A DNA stretch of 64,000 nucleotides. It comes from Actinomyces gerencseriae DSM 6844. GTDB taxonomy: Bacteria > Actinomycetota > Actinomycetes > Actinomycetales > Actinomycetaceae. Positions within the stretch are counted from its first letter, which is position 1, and each line of letters opens with the position of its first letter. The notes below the pieces were generated by a model. It saw nothing but the letters and a program-made list of their open reading frames with translations, did not search any database and was not told the DNA's origin. The DNA is taken from contig NZ_KE386871.1 in NCBI RefSeq assembly GCF_000429265.1, positions 425,977 to 489,976 on the forward strand. The letters are read 5' to 3'. A program made the position numbers and the translations under genes. Below are positions 7,965-16,284 of the stretch, piece by piece.

Positions 7965-9440
7965 TCACCGGGGCGGGACGAATCGCGACCGGGCCAGGGC
8001 GCGCGCCCACTGGGAGCGGGCCGCGCCGCGCGCGGGATCGTCGAGCGCGGCGCGGTAGCGCCGGCCGCCCCCGCCGTCATCGTCCTCCGGCTCGGGCGGG
8101 TCCCATCCGAGCCGGGTGAATCCCATGAGGGCGGCGCCCAGGGCGGAGACCTCCGCGTTGGCCGACACGACGACGTCGCGCCCCAGCAGGTCCGCCTGGG
8201 TCTGCATGAGCAGGCGAGAGGCGGTGGCGCCGCCGTCGGCGTGCAGGACCGACAGCTCCCCGGACCCCAGGGCCTCGACGACATCGGCGATCTGATGGGC
8301 GACCGACTCCAGGGCCGCGCGGGCGAGATGGCCCCGCGTGCTCCCGGCGGTGATCCCCGAGACCAGGCCGACGGCCCGGCGGTCCCACCAGGGGGCGCCC
8401 AGGCCCGTGAAGGCCGGCACGAGACTGACCCCGCCGGAGTCCTCGACGGTGGCCGCGAGCTCATCGAGCTCCCGGCCCGCTCCGACGCCCAGGAGCCGGG
8501 CCGTCCAGTCCATGGCGGTGCCGGAGGCGACGATGTTGCCCTCGTGCCCGTACGTGGGCTCATCGGTCAGCCAGGCCAGCGTGGTGGACGCGCCCGTGCG
8601 CACGGAGCGGTCGGCCCCGGAGGGCACCATGACCGATGAGCCGGTCCCATAGGTCGCCTTGCCCTCCGACGCGGTGCGGCAGCCGTGGCCGAAGAGCGCG
8701 GCGTGGGAGTCGCCGAGGACCCCGACGATCGGCACGCCGTCGGGCAGAAGTCCCAGTCCCCGGGTGGCGCCGAAGTCGGCGTTGGAGGCCACGACCCGCG
8801 GCAGGCGCCCGACCGGGACTCCGAAGAGCGCGCACATCTCGTCCGACCACTGGAGTGTCGTCAGGTCCAGCAGGAGGGTGCGCGAGGCATTGCCCGCCTC
8901 GATGACGTAGGAGCTCTGACCGGTCAGGCGGGCCACGAGCCAGGAGTCGATCGTGCCGATGCGCACGCGCCGGGGGTCCGAGGACGCCTCGGCGCCGACC
9001 CGGTCGAGCAGGTAGCGCATCTTGGGAGCGGAGAACATGGGGTCCAGCGACAGACCGGTGGTCGTGGAGACGACGAACTCGCGCTCGGGCGAGCGCAGCC
9101 AGTCGCAGAACTCGGCCGTGCGCGAGTCCTGCCAGCCCAGCACGGGACCGAGCGCCCGGCCGCTGCGGGCGTCCCAGCACACGACGGACTCGCGCTGATT
9201 GGAGATGGCGATGCCCTCCGGCGCCCCCTCGACGCCTTCCAGACAGGTCCCGATGGCGGCGCTCTGAGCGCTCCAGACGGCGTCGGCGTCCTGCTCGACC
9301 CAGCCGGATCGCGGATACGACACGGGCACCGGCGCGGAGCCGGAGGCGAGGACGGCGCCGTCGGGAGCGATGGCGAAGGCCTTGGCGTTGGTGGTGCCCT
9401 CGTCGAGGGCGAGCACGTAGGGAGTGGTCACAGAGCTCAC
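7965..9440 (-). CDS. aplK: FGGY-family carbohydrate kinase, candidate apulose kinase
   Basis: 491 residues with both FGGY domains. The phosphate-binding start LALDEGTTNAKA (9-20) and the ISNQRESVVCWD motif (about 99-110) resemble glycerol kinase more than xylulokinase, and a second phosphate-binding motif GTGSSVM and the adenosine motif HADGGAT are present. Start is GTG at 9440, overlapping the upstream binding-protein gene by 4 bp, so it is translationally coupled to the importer. A genuine xylulokinase lies at 16,285-17,766, so this kinase should have another substrate. Apulose is proposed from the gene set (ABC importer, isomerase, split transketolase). Confidence 0.75.
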   Translation of the reverse strand: MSSVTTPYVLALDEGTTNAKAFAIAPDGAVLASGSAPVPVSYPRSGWVEQDADAVWSAQSAAIGTCLEGVEGAPEGIAISNQRESVVCWDARSGRALGPVLGWQDSRTAEFCDWLRSPEREFVVSTTTGLSLDPMFSAPKMRYLLDRVGAEASSDPRRVRIGTIDSWLVARLTGQSSYVIEAGNASRTLLLDLTTLQWSDEMCALFGVPVGRLPRVVASNADFGATRGLGLLPDGVPIVGVLGDSHAALFGHGCRTASEGKATYGTGSSVMVPSGADRSVRTGASTTLAWLTDEPTYGHEGNIVASGTAMDWTARLLGVGAGRELDELAATVEDSGGVSLVPAFTGLGAPWWDRRAVGLVSGITAGSTRGHLARAALESVAHQIADVVEALGSGELSVLHADGGATASRLLMQTQADLLGRDVVVSANAEVSALGAALMGFTRLGWDPPEPEDDDGGGGRRYRAALDDPARGAARSQWARALARSRFVPPR

Positions 9441-10417
9441 TCCTCCAGCTCGAACAAGGTGTACTTATCGGCGTTGGACTTGTCGATGAGAATGCAGTCG
9501 ACCAGCTGCTTCTCCTTCTTCCCCGTCTCGCCGGTCCTGATGTACGCGTCGGCCTGCTGGACGGCGAGCTCGGAGATGTGGACGGCGGGCTGCATGCCGG
9601 TGGCGAGCATGGAGCCGTCCTGGATCGCCTTGACGGCGTCCGGGGAGCCGTCGAAGCCGATGACGAGGATGTCTCCCGTCTTGCCGGCCTGCTGCACGGC
9701 CGCCACGGCGCCCACGGCCATGGTGTCGTTGCCGCAGATGATGGCCTGGACCTCGGCGTCGCGCTGCAGGAGCGTCTCGACCTTCTGGTAGCCGACCTGC
9801 TGGTCCCAGTTGGCCGTCTCCGTGGCGACCAGCTCGAGGCCCGGGTACTGATCGAGCACCGAGTGGAAGGCCGTCGAGCGGACCTGCGCGTTCGTGTCGG
9901 TCTCGCGCCCGAAGAGCTCGTAGTAGCGGCCCTTGCCCTGGAGCACATCGGCCAGCTTCTCGGCGACCAGGGCGGCGCCCTGGGAGTTGTTGGCGACGAT
10001 CTGGGCCTGCGCAAGGCCCGAGGCGTTGATCTCGCGGTCGATGAGGAAGACGGGGATGCCGACCTCGACCGCCTTGCGGGCCGCGCCCTCGGTGGAGTCG
10101 GCGCCCGCGTTGTCGACGATGATGGCCGCGGCGTTCTTCGAGATCGCCGTATCGATGAGCTCGGACTGCTTGTTGACGTCGTCGTCGTGGGAGAAGGCGC
10201 TCGCGGTGTACCCCAGCTCCTGCGCCGCGGCGACGGCGGCCTCGGCCTCCGTCTTGAAGAAGGGGTTGTCATGGGAGGGGGTGATGACCGCGATGTAGTT
10301 GGAGCCGGACCCGCCCCTGGAGCAGGCTCCGGTGCCCGTCAGGGCGGTCAGTGCGAGCGCTCCGAGGGCTCCGGTGAGCAGCGCACTGCGGCGCGAGAGC
10401 ACGGTGGTGGTGGTCAT
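9437..10417 (-). CDS. Sugar ABC transporter substrate-binding lipoprotein (RbsB type)
   Basis: 326 residues. An N-terminal signal with twin arginines (SRRSALLTG, 8-16) ends in a lipobox GTGAC near residue 32, so it is a lipoprotein anchored outside the membrane. The mature part has the periplasmic-binding fold of ribose/galactose proteins (NPFFKTEAEAAVAAAQELG, IDREINASGLAQ, CGNDTMAVGAVAA, IGFDGSPDAV). It belongs to the operon of DUF2291 protein, double ATPase and permease with 4-bp overlaps on both sides. It sets the sugar specificity of the importer. D-apiose is the proposed ligand. Confidence 0.88.
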   Translation of the reverse strand: MTTTTVLSRRSALLTGALGALALTALTGTGACSRGGSGSNYIAVITPSHDNPFFKTEAEAAVAAAQELGYTASAFSHDDDVNKQSELIDTAISKNAAAIIVDNAGADSTEGAARKAVEVGIPVFLIDREINASGLAQAQIVANNSQGAALVAEKLADVLQGKGRYYELFGRETDTNAQVRSTAFHSVLDQYPGLELVATETANWDQQVGYQKVETLLQRDAEVQAIICGNDTMAVGAVAAVQQAGKTGDILVIGFDGSPDAVKAIQDGSMLATGMQPAVHISELAVQQADAYIRTGETGKKEKQLVDCILIDKSNADKYTLFELEE

Positions 10418-11739
10418 GATGCTTCTCCGATCCTGTCTGCTCGGGCCCGCCCGCCGGCCGACTCGGTCGTCGGTTCGGTCGTCGCCTCGGCTTCCGACTC
10501 AGTGCCCGGTCCTGCGCCCGGCTCCGCGAGCGGCTCGGCGCCCGACCCGGTGCCCGGCTCCACGAGCGGCTCGGCGCCCGACCCGGCCGACGCAGGGCCG
10601 TCGGGGCCATCAGGGCCGTCGGGGCCGGGGGCGCCCTCGGGTCCCTGTCCCGCATTCGCCCGGGCGGCCTCCCGCTTGACGCTCTGGGCGGCCTGCGCGG
10701 CCGCACGGGAGCGCTCCAGGCGCTGCTGCCCCTGGTCGAGCATGACGGCCAGGACGATGACGAGACCCTTGAGGAAGGTCTGCCAGAAGGAGGAGACCCC
10801 CACCAGCACGAGCCCGTCGTTGAGGAAGCCGATGACGAAGGCACCGATGAGCGCGCCCTTGACGTCGCCGCGCCCGCCGGCCAGTGAGGCGCCTCCGATG
10901 ACGACGGCGGCGATCGCGTTCATCTCGTAGGTCTCGCCCGCCGCGGGGGCGGCGGCGGTCAGCTCGGAGGCGATGATGAGCCCGGCCAGGGCGGCGAAGA
11001 AGCCGGAGACCATGTAGACCCGCATCTTCACGTGCCCGACCGGCACGCCGGAGAGCTCGGCCGCCCGCTCGTTGCCGCCCACCGCGTACAGCCAGCGGCC
11101 GAAGGGGGCGCGGGCGACGACGAGGGCCACGACGGTGGCGAAGATGATCATGAGCCACACCGATGTCGGCAGGCCCAGGGGACGGGCGACTCCGAGGAAG
11201 GAGAAGCCGGTGTTGCCGAAGGCCTCCTCACCGGCCAGGTCGGGATAGGTGGCGCCCTTGGAGATGAGCAGGCCCGCGCCGCGGGCCATGTACATGGTGC
11301 CGAGGGTGGCGATGAAGGGGGCGACGCGGAACCGGGTGATGAGCAGGCCGTTGATCGCCCCCACGATCGTGCCGAGCAGCAGGGCCACGACGACGACCAC
11401 CAGGACGGAGGGGTAGGCGTTGACGTTGAAGAGCGACAGGTGCATGCCCTTGAGCATCACGCCGGCGACGACGCCCGACAGTCCCACGATCGAACCGATG
11501 GACAGATCGATCCCCCCGGTGAGGATGACCAGCAGCATGCCCAGCGACAGCAGGGCGTTGTAGGCCACGTGCTTGGTCATGGTGACCAGGTTGGTGCCGG
11601 TCATGAAGGAGTCGGACAGGGACGCGAAGATGATGATGAGAACGAACAGGGCGATGAAGGCGCGCTGCGCCATGAGGAACTCGCCGATGCTCCGGTTCCC
11701 GATCCGCAGCCCGGATCCGGCGGTACTGGTGGTGGTCAT
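10414..11739 (-). CDS. Sugar ABC transporter permease (RbsC type) with long acidic tail
   Basis: 441 residues. Residues up to about 345 form the multi-helix permease typical of ribose-type importers, including the cytoplasmic EAA-like loop (GGNERAAELSGVPVG) and NAIAAVVIGGASLAGGRG. The last 95 or so residues are a low-complexity tail rich in Gly, Pro, Glu and Thr with a duplicated SGAEPL-EPG unit. RbsC homologues usually end at 320-350 residues, so the tail is an addition. It overlaps the ATPase gene upstream and the binding-protein gene downstream by 4 bp. Confidence 0.88.
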   Translation of the reverse strand: MTTTSTAGSGLRIGNRSIGEFLMAQRAFIALFVLIIIFASLSDSFMTGTNLVTMTKHVAYNALLSLGMLLVILTGGIDLSIGSIVGLSGVVAGVMLKGMHLSLFNVNAYPSVLVVVVVALLLGTIVGAINGLLITRFRVAPFIATLGTMYMARGAGLLISKGATYPDLAGEEAFGNTGFSFLGVARPLGLPTSVWLMIIFATVVALVVARAPFGRWLYAVGGNERAAELSGVPVGHVKMRVYMVSGFFAALAGLIIASELTAAAPAAGETYEMNAIAAVVIGGASLAGGRGDVKGALIGAFVIGFLNDGLVLVGVSSFWQTFLKGLVIVLAVMLDQGQQRLERSRAAAQAAQSVKREAARANAGQGPEGAPGPDGPDGPDGPASAGSGAEPLVEPGTGSGAEPLAEPGAGPGTESEAEATTEPTTESAGGRARADRIGEAS

Positions 11740-13415
11740 GAGTGAGGGTCCTTACGTCGTCCGGAGTCTTCTGCGTCGTCTGCTGCGTCATCTGCGCTGC
11801 TCGCGCCGCCCGCGCTGTCCGCGCCGCCCGCGCTGTCCATGCCCCCCGCGTCGGCCCCGACGTCGTGCGGGTCCTGCGGGTCGCCCGCCGTGCCGACCTG
11901 CTCGCCGGTGGCGGCCATGACCCGATCGCGGGTGGTGGTGCGCGGATCGAGGTCCGCCACGATGCGTCCGCGGGCCATGACGATCAGCCGCGTGGAGGCC
12001 CCCAGGGCCTCGGCGAGCTCGGAGGTCGCGAAGAGGATGCCGACCCGGGTGCCCGCGACCTTCTCCATCGTGGAGAAGATGTCCGACTTGGCCCCGATGT
12101 CGATACCGCGTGTGGGCTCGTCGAGCAGCACCATCCGCGGCGCCGTCATCAGAGCCTTGGCGATCACGACCTTCTGCTGGTTCCCACCGGACAGCGAGGT
12201 GATGCCGATCCGCGCCGACTCGGTCTTGACGCGCACCTCCTCGATCCCCCTGGCCACCTCGTCGGCCTCCCGATCGCGTCTGACCCGCCCGGCCCGCGTG
12301 AGCACCCGCAGCGCCGCCAGCGACATGTTGCGGCCCACGCTCATGAGCTGGACCAGGCCGTCGGCCTGACGATCCTCCGGGGCGAGGATCATGCCCTCGG
12401 CGATGCGCTCGCCGATGGGGGCGTGCGACACGTCCCGCCCATCCAGGAGGATGCGCCCCGAGGCGGGCCGGTGACGGCCGGCGAGGGTCTCGAGGAGCTC
12501 GGTGCGGCCGGCTCCCATGAGTCCGTAGATGGCCACGACCTCTCCCTCGTGGATGGTCAGGGAGACGTCGTCCACGGCGATCCGCGCCGGGTTGGCGGGG
12601 TCGGGGACCACGAGGTGCTCGACCCGGAGGACGGGATCGCCGACCTCGGTGAGGATCTGCGGGAAGAGGTCCGACTGGTCCCGCCCGGCCATGGTCCTGA
12701 CGATCCAGGGAAGGTCGACCCGACTCATCGGCTCGGTGGCGACCATGCGCCCGTCCCGCAGGACGACGGCGGTGTCGGCGATCTCGAGGCACTCGTCCAT
12801 GTGATGGGAGATGTAGACGATGGCGACGCCATCGACCGCCAGCTCGCGGATGATGCGGAAGAGGACCTCGACCTCGGAGGCCGACAGCGCGGAGGTGGGC
12901 TCGTCCATGATGAGGACGCGGGCCTCCTCGACCAGCGCCCGCGCGATCTCGACGAGCTGCTGCTGCCCCAGCCTCAGGTCGCCGACGAGGGCGTCGGGAT
13001 CGATGGCCTCCTCCAGACGCTCCAGGACCGCCCGGGCGATGTCCCGCTCCTCCCCCTTGGCCACGCCCCGTGCGCCGGTGATCTCCCGGCCCAGGAAGAT
13101 GTTGTCGACGACGGACAGGTTGGGGCAGAGGTTGAGCTCCTGGTGGATGATGGCCACGCCGTGGGCGACGGCCTCGGCGGGGGAGGCGAAGACGACGGGC
13201 TCGCCGCGCAGCTCGATGGTTCCCGAGGTGGGGCCCTGAACACCGGAGAGGATCTTCATGAGGGTGGACTTGCCGGCGCCGTTCTCGCCGACGAGAGCGA
13301 TCACCTCGCCCTCATGGATCTCGAAGTCGACGCCCCGCAGGGCGTGGGTCGCGCCGAAGGCCTTGGTGATGTCACGGCCGGCGAGCACAACGGGGGCGTT
13401 GTCGCGCACGGTCAT
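11736..13415 (-). CDS. Sugar ABC transporter ATPase, two nucleotide-binding domains (RbsA type)
   Basis: 559 residues. The first domain has P-loop GENGAGKS (43-50), signature LRLGQQQLVEIARAL and Walker B VLIMDEPTSALS. The second has the altered P-loop GLMGAGRTE, an intact LSGGNQQKV signature and VLLDEPTRGID, the asymmetry usual in this subfamily. About 45 C-terminal residues are a Ser/Ala/Gly/Asp-rich tail (repeated DSAGGA) that RbsA proteins lack; the partner permease has a similar tail. It energises uptake of the operon's sugar. Overlaps of 4 bp on both sides point to tight translational coupling. Confidence 0.9.
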   Translation of the reverse strand: MTVRDNAPVVLAGRDITKAFGATHALRGVDFEIHEGEVIALVGENGAGKSTLMKILSGVQGPTSGTIELRGEPVVFASPAEAVAHGVAIIHQELNLCPNLSVVDNIFLGREITGARGVAKGEERDIARAVLERLEEAIDPDALVGDLRLGQQQLVEIARALVEEARVLIMDEPTSALSASEVEVLFRIIRELAVDGVAIVYISHHMDECLEIADTAVVLRDGRMVATEPMSRVDLPWIVRTMAGRDQSDLFPQILTEVGDPVLRVEHLVVPDPANPARIAVDDVSLTIHEGEVVAIYGLMGAGRTELLETLAGRHRPASGRILLDGRDVSHAPIGERIAEGMILAPEDRQADGLVQLMSVGRNMSLAALRVLTRAGRVRRDREADEVARGIEEVRVKTESARIGITSLSGGNQQKVVIAKALMTAPRMVLLDEPTRGIDIGAKSDIFSTMEKVAGTRVGILFATSELAEALGASTRLIVMARGRIVADLDPRTTTRDRVMAATGEQVGTAGDPQDPHDVGADAGGMDSAGGADSAGGASSADDAADDAEDSGRRKDPHS

Positions 13416-14065
13416 GACGCGGCCTCGACCGACACCGGTGTGATGACGATGTGGGACGGATCGGAGTAGGCGAAGGCGCCGACGACCGTCACCCTCCTGC
13501 CGACCATGGACGCCAGGTCGTTCTCGGCGAGCACGCCGGTCTTGAGCGGCTCGTTCAGCGACAGGCCGACCTGGGCGTAGTCGATCTGATTCTCGAACAT
13601 GTCGAAGGTGGTCTCGCCGGTGACGTCGCGCAGTGCGGTGCCGGTAAGTGCCGGACCGGTCTGCACGGAGACGACGACGCCGCCGGGCATGCCGTCAACG
13701 GCCATGTTGACCTGGCCGAATCCGCCCTTCTCAACGGTGCCGGTGACGGTGGCGGGGAAGGTGTAGGCGGCCTCGCCGTCGCGGGCGCCCCTGGACTGGG
13801 AGGTCCCCTCCTCGTCGGTCCGGAGGTCGGTGACGAGGCCTGTCAGATCGAGGGCGTTGTTCTTGACATAGGCGATGGTCGAGTCGTAAGCGCCCTCCGC
13901 GTAGGCCACCGGATCCGTGCTGCCCGCGTTGAGCACGGCCTCGGCGTCCTCGGGGGACATGAAGGTCGTGCCGAAGAAGCACACGGCGACGATCGCCACC
14001 GCTCCGACGGCCCTCACGATGATGCCCCGGGAGCGCCTGCGGCGCGCTGCAGGTGTCTGTGCCAC
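13412..14065 (-). CDS. DUF2291 family protein, first gene of the sugar ABC operon
   Basis: 217 residues. One membrane helix (about 12-32) follows a basic N-terminus, and the rest should lie outside the cytoplasm. The sequence fits DUF2291, a family found beside RbsABC-type importers of sugars and polyols and of no proven function. The segment KGGFGQVNMAVDGMPGG and the C-terminal GRRVTVVGAFAYSDP are typical beta-rich parts. Start is GTG at 14065 with AAGGAGG ten bases upstream. As first gene of the operon with a 4-bp overlap to the ATPase gene, it is probably an accessory subunit of the importer. Confidence 0.8.
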   Translation of the reverse strand: MAQTPAARRRRSRGIIVRAVGAVAIVAVCFFGTTFMSPEDAEAVLNAGSTDPVAYAEGAYDSTIAYVKNNALDLTGLVTDLRTDEEGTSQSRGARDGEAAYTFPATVTGTVEKGGFGQVNMAVDGMPGGVVVSVQTGPALTGTALRDVTGETTFDMFENQIDYAQVGLSLNEPLKTGVLAENDLASMVGRRVTVVGAFAYSDPSHIVITPVSVEAAS

Positions 14066-14141
14066 TGCAAGAGCCTCCTTGCTCTGAGCGATTCCGAGTG
14101 ATGCGGCCGAGCGGAGCCCGCACGGCTGGCATATCTATTCA

Positions 14142-14164
14142 ATGACGAATCTTGTGTCAGTCAT
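14142..14164. promoter_or_regulatory. Candidate operator upstream of the DUF2291/ABC operon
   Basis: ATGAC (14142-14146) and GTCAT (14160-14164) form an inverted repeat with 13 bases between, in the only AT-richer patch upstream of the operon (14130-14170). On the minus strand an AATAGATATG stretch next to it could be the -10 region. The SorC-type regulator encoded at 15,086-16,102 is the obvious candidate to bind here. Confidence 0.35.
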
Positions 14165-14380
14165 CATCCTTGAGAGCCCGTCCCATGTCAAGGATTCGGA
14201 GAACATCAGCCGGAAGCGTCGGCAGCGGGAACGGTCGGCGAGGCACCCCGGCGGCTCCCCGCCCCGAGCGGTCTCGCAGAAGAGGCGGCAGCCGCGGACG
14301 AGGCTCGAAGCCCGGAGGACGGGGCGGACGAGGAGCCGACGACGACCTCTTCGCGCGGTCGGGCGTTGGGAGCGCGCCCG

Positions 14381-14530
14381 GGTCCAACGCCTTCGTGCGG
14401 GATCGGGGCACCAGCGTTCGCCGCCTCCTGATGCGCCTCCGGGACCTCCGCCTTCGCGCGGGATCGCGTACATCGCAGGCGAACCCGGTGTCACTCGGAC
14501 AGAGACCTCCGCCTTCGTGCGGGATCGCGA
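14381..14530. repeat. Three degenerate direct repeats with exact 61-bp period
   Basis: CGCCTTCGTGCGGGATCG occurs at 14388 and 14510 and with one change at 14449. The second and third copies extend 5' as GACCTC and 3' as CG, giving a unit of about 28 bases with spacers of about 33 that do not match each other. That geometry is the one of type I-E CRISPR arrays, and CCGC/GCGG can pair within the unit. There is no cas gene in the window and only three copies, so a relic or an unrelated tandem element is equally possible. Confidence 0.5.
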
Positions 14531-14589
14531 GACGGCGCGACGGGCGCGGCGCCCGGGTTGCAGGGAGACGGCGCGAGAGGCCCGCTCGC

Positions 14590-14768
14590 GGTCGTACCCG
14601 GATGCCCGCGGTCGTACCCCAACTCGCCAGGTCGTACCCGGATGCCCGCGGTCGTACCTTGGACCTCCCCCAAGGTACGACCTGGCACAGGAAGGTACGA
14701 CCGCGCGAGCCCACGTACGACCGCGCGAGCCCACGTACGACCGCGCGAGCCCACGTACGACCGCGCGA
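14590..14768. repeat. Phased array of nine GTACGACC motifs flipping around a hairpin
   Basis: GGTCGTAC starts at 14590, 14610, 14630 and 14650. Its complement GTACGACC starts at 14675, 14695, 14715, 14735 and 14755. Spacing is exactly 20 bp inside each half. The halves meet at a perfect 13-bp hairpin (14650-14662 with 14670-14682). The right half is a true tandem repeat of a 20-bp unit (14695-14754 plus a partial copy). The spacing is about two helical turns, so all sites face the same side of the DNA. Confidence 0.85.
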
Positions 14769-15085
14769 CGCTCTGGGCGGCGGCCGAACTCGGCTCCAGC
14801 CGAGGGTCCTCCGACGCACGGCTCACGCGCCCCGGAAGCGACCCACCGCCGCGGGACGCGTCCCAGATCGTGACGCGCACGGCTCAGCGGAGGCGGTCCG
14901 ATTTATCGGTGGCCCCCTCGCGCGAGGTCCCCGGGGCCGTCATGGTCGTGCACCGGGAGCGTCCCGTCGGTGGCTCCCCTCCCACGGGATCCCCGGCCCC
15001 CGGGATGCGGAGGCGGGCCGGCCGGAGCGGCGATCGCCTCGCAGGCCCCACCCCGGCCCCGGGACGCGGAGGCGGGAGCAGGTCG

Positions 15086-16102
15086 TCATGCTCCCGATCG
15101 ACGTCGGGCACCGGCTCCCCGAGGCCCGGAGGCGGGACGCGGCTCCTTCCTGAGCAGCGCCCGAGCGGTGTGGACGTCGGTGATCAGGACGTTGACCCAC
15201 CTCCCGAGCACGGCGCCGCGGATGGCCGCGTGCTTGCGCCTGCCGCCCGCGGCCGCCACACGACGGGGGATGGCGCGCAGCTGCTCGGCGCTCGCCCCCA
15301 CGACGCGCGCGTCGTAGTCGCTGGCCACGGGCTCGCCCGCGGTGTCGAAGAAGCGCAGGCACACGTCCCCGACCGCACCCGCCGCGCCGAGGTCGGCCAT
15401 GTCCGCCGCGGCGGTCATGTTGCCCGACTCGCGCAGCAGCGCGGAGGGCTTCAGGCTGCCGATGCCGACCAGCGAGATCGTGACAGTCGGGAGCAGGTCC
15501 AGGAGGCGCTGCACCGAGGCGTCGTCGGCGAGCTGCTCGGCCGCCGACGCGGAGCCGAGCACCGCCGGTGAGGGGAAGAAGACCGCCTCCGCCCCCGTGG
15601 CGCGCGCGAGCAGGTCGATGAGGCGGGTCGCCTTGACCTGCACCCTGGGGTTGCCGACCCCTCCGAAGAGTTGGACGACCTTCTGGGCGACCGGCGCACG
15701 GAAGGCGGAGAGCTGCTGCGCGGCGGCCAACCAGGTGGCGCTCCACGACGACAGGCCGATGACGTCCCCACCGGTCAGCGTGGTCTCGAGATAGGTCGCG
15801 CAGGCGGAGGCCAGGGCCGCCTCGATCTCCGCCTCCTTCCTACCGGATTCGACGACGACGCACTCGTCGAGTCCGTAGCGCTGCTCGAGCGCCTCCTCCA
15901 GGCCGGTGTACGTGCCCTCGGGCGCGACGACCACGGTGCGCACCACCCCGTCCGCGACCGCCCGCTTGAGGAGACGGGAAACACGCGACTGGGAGACGTG
16001 GAGCTCGGAGGCGATGGTGGTCTGGCGCATGCCGAGCTCGTAGTACATCCGCGCGATCCTCACCATCAGGCGCAGTTGCGTCGTGTCGGCACGAGTCGGC
16101 AT
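15086..16102 (-). CDS. SorC/DeoR-type sugar-binding transcriptional regulator
   Basis: 338 residues. The N-terminal helix-turn-helix (residues about 10-50, YYELGMRQTTIASELHVSQS) is followed by the SorC effector domain related to sugar-phosphate isomerases, with GLSSWSATW and VGIGS segments. ATG at 16102 is chosen because GGAAGGAT lies just upstream. It is encoded upstream of and on the same strand as the candidate apiose operon, across a 1-kb gap full of repeats. Members usually bind a phosphorylated sugar and release DNA. Apulose phosphate would fit here, but that is inference. Confidence 0.85.
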   Translation of the reverse strand: MPTRADTTQLRLMVRIARMYYELGMRQTTIASELHVSQSRVSRLLKRAVADGVVRTVVVAPEGTYTGLEEALEQRYGLDECVVVESGRKEAEIEAALASACATYLETTLTGGDVIGLSSWSATWLAAAQQLSAFRAPVAQKVVQLFGGVGNPRVQVKATRLIDLLARATGAEAVFFPSPAVLGSASAAEQLADDASVQRLLDLLPTVTISLVGIGSLKPSALLRESGNMTAAADMADLGAAGAVGDVCLRFFDTAGEPVASDYDARVVGASAEQLRAIPRRVAAAGGRRKHAAIRGAVLGRWVNVLITDVHTARALLRKEPRPASGPRGAGARRRSGA

Positions 16103-16284
16103 AGGCGGAGATCCTTCCGAGCGGGAATCTGGCGTCCCACGTCTATCAGGGGTCGCAGTAAGCCTAGACCGCCTCGTCCCGCGCCGGCCCGGGTTCGGCA
16201 TCGGCTCGGAGACCGGAGGGGATCAGCAGGGATCAACGGGGCCGGCGAGAGCGCCGACGCGACGACGTCGTGACGGGGCCGCCC

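Larger units (their letters stand above)
14066..15085. other. 1-kb intergenic region with no gene but two repeat systems
   Basis: The region separates the start of the ABC operon (14065) from the end of the SorC-type regulator gene, both transcribed leftwards. Open frames here are GC-driven and show no protein family. It contains a promoter/operator patch near 14,140, three degenerate direct repeats with a 61-bp period (14,381-14,530) and a phased array of GTACGACC motifs (14,590-14,768). Confidence 0.7.

Noticed and set aside
14381-14530. Calling the 61-bp repeats a CRISPR array outright
   Set aside because: Only three degenerate copies, no cas genes or leader in the window, and a similar period in differently sequenced repeats. 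Kept as a repeat and a finding only.
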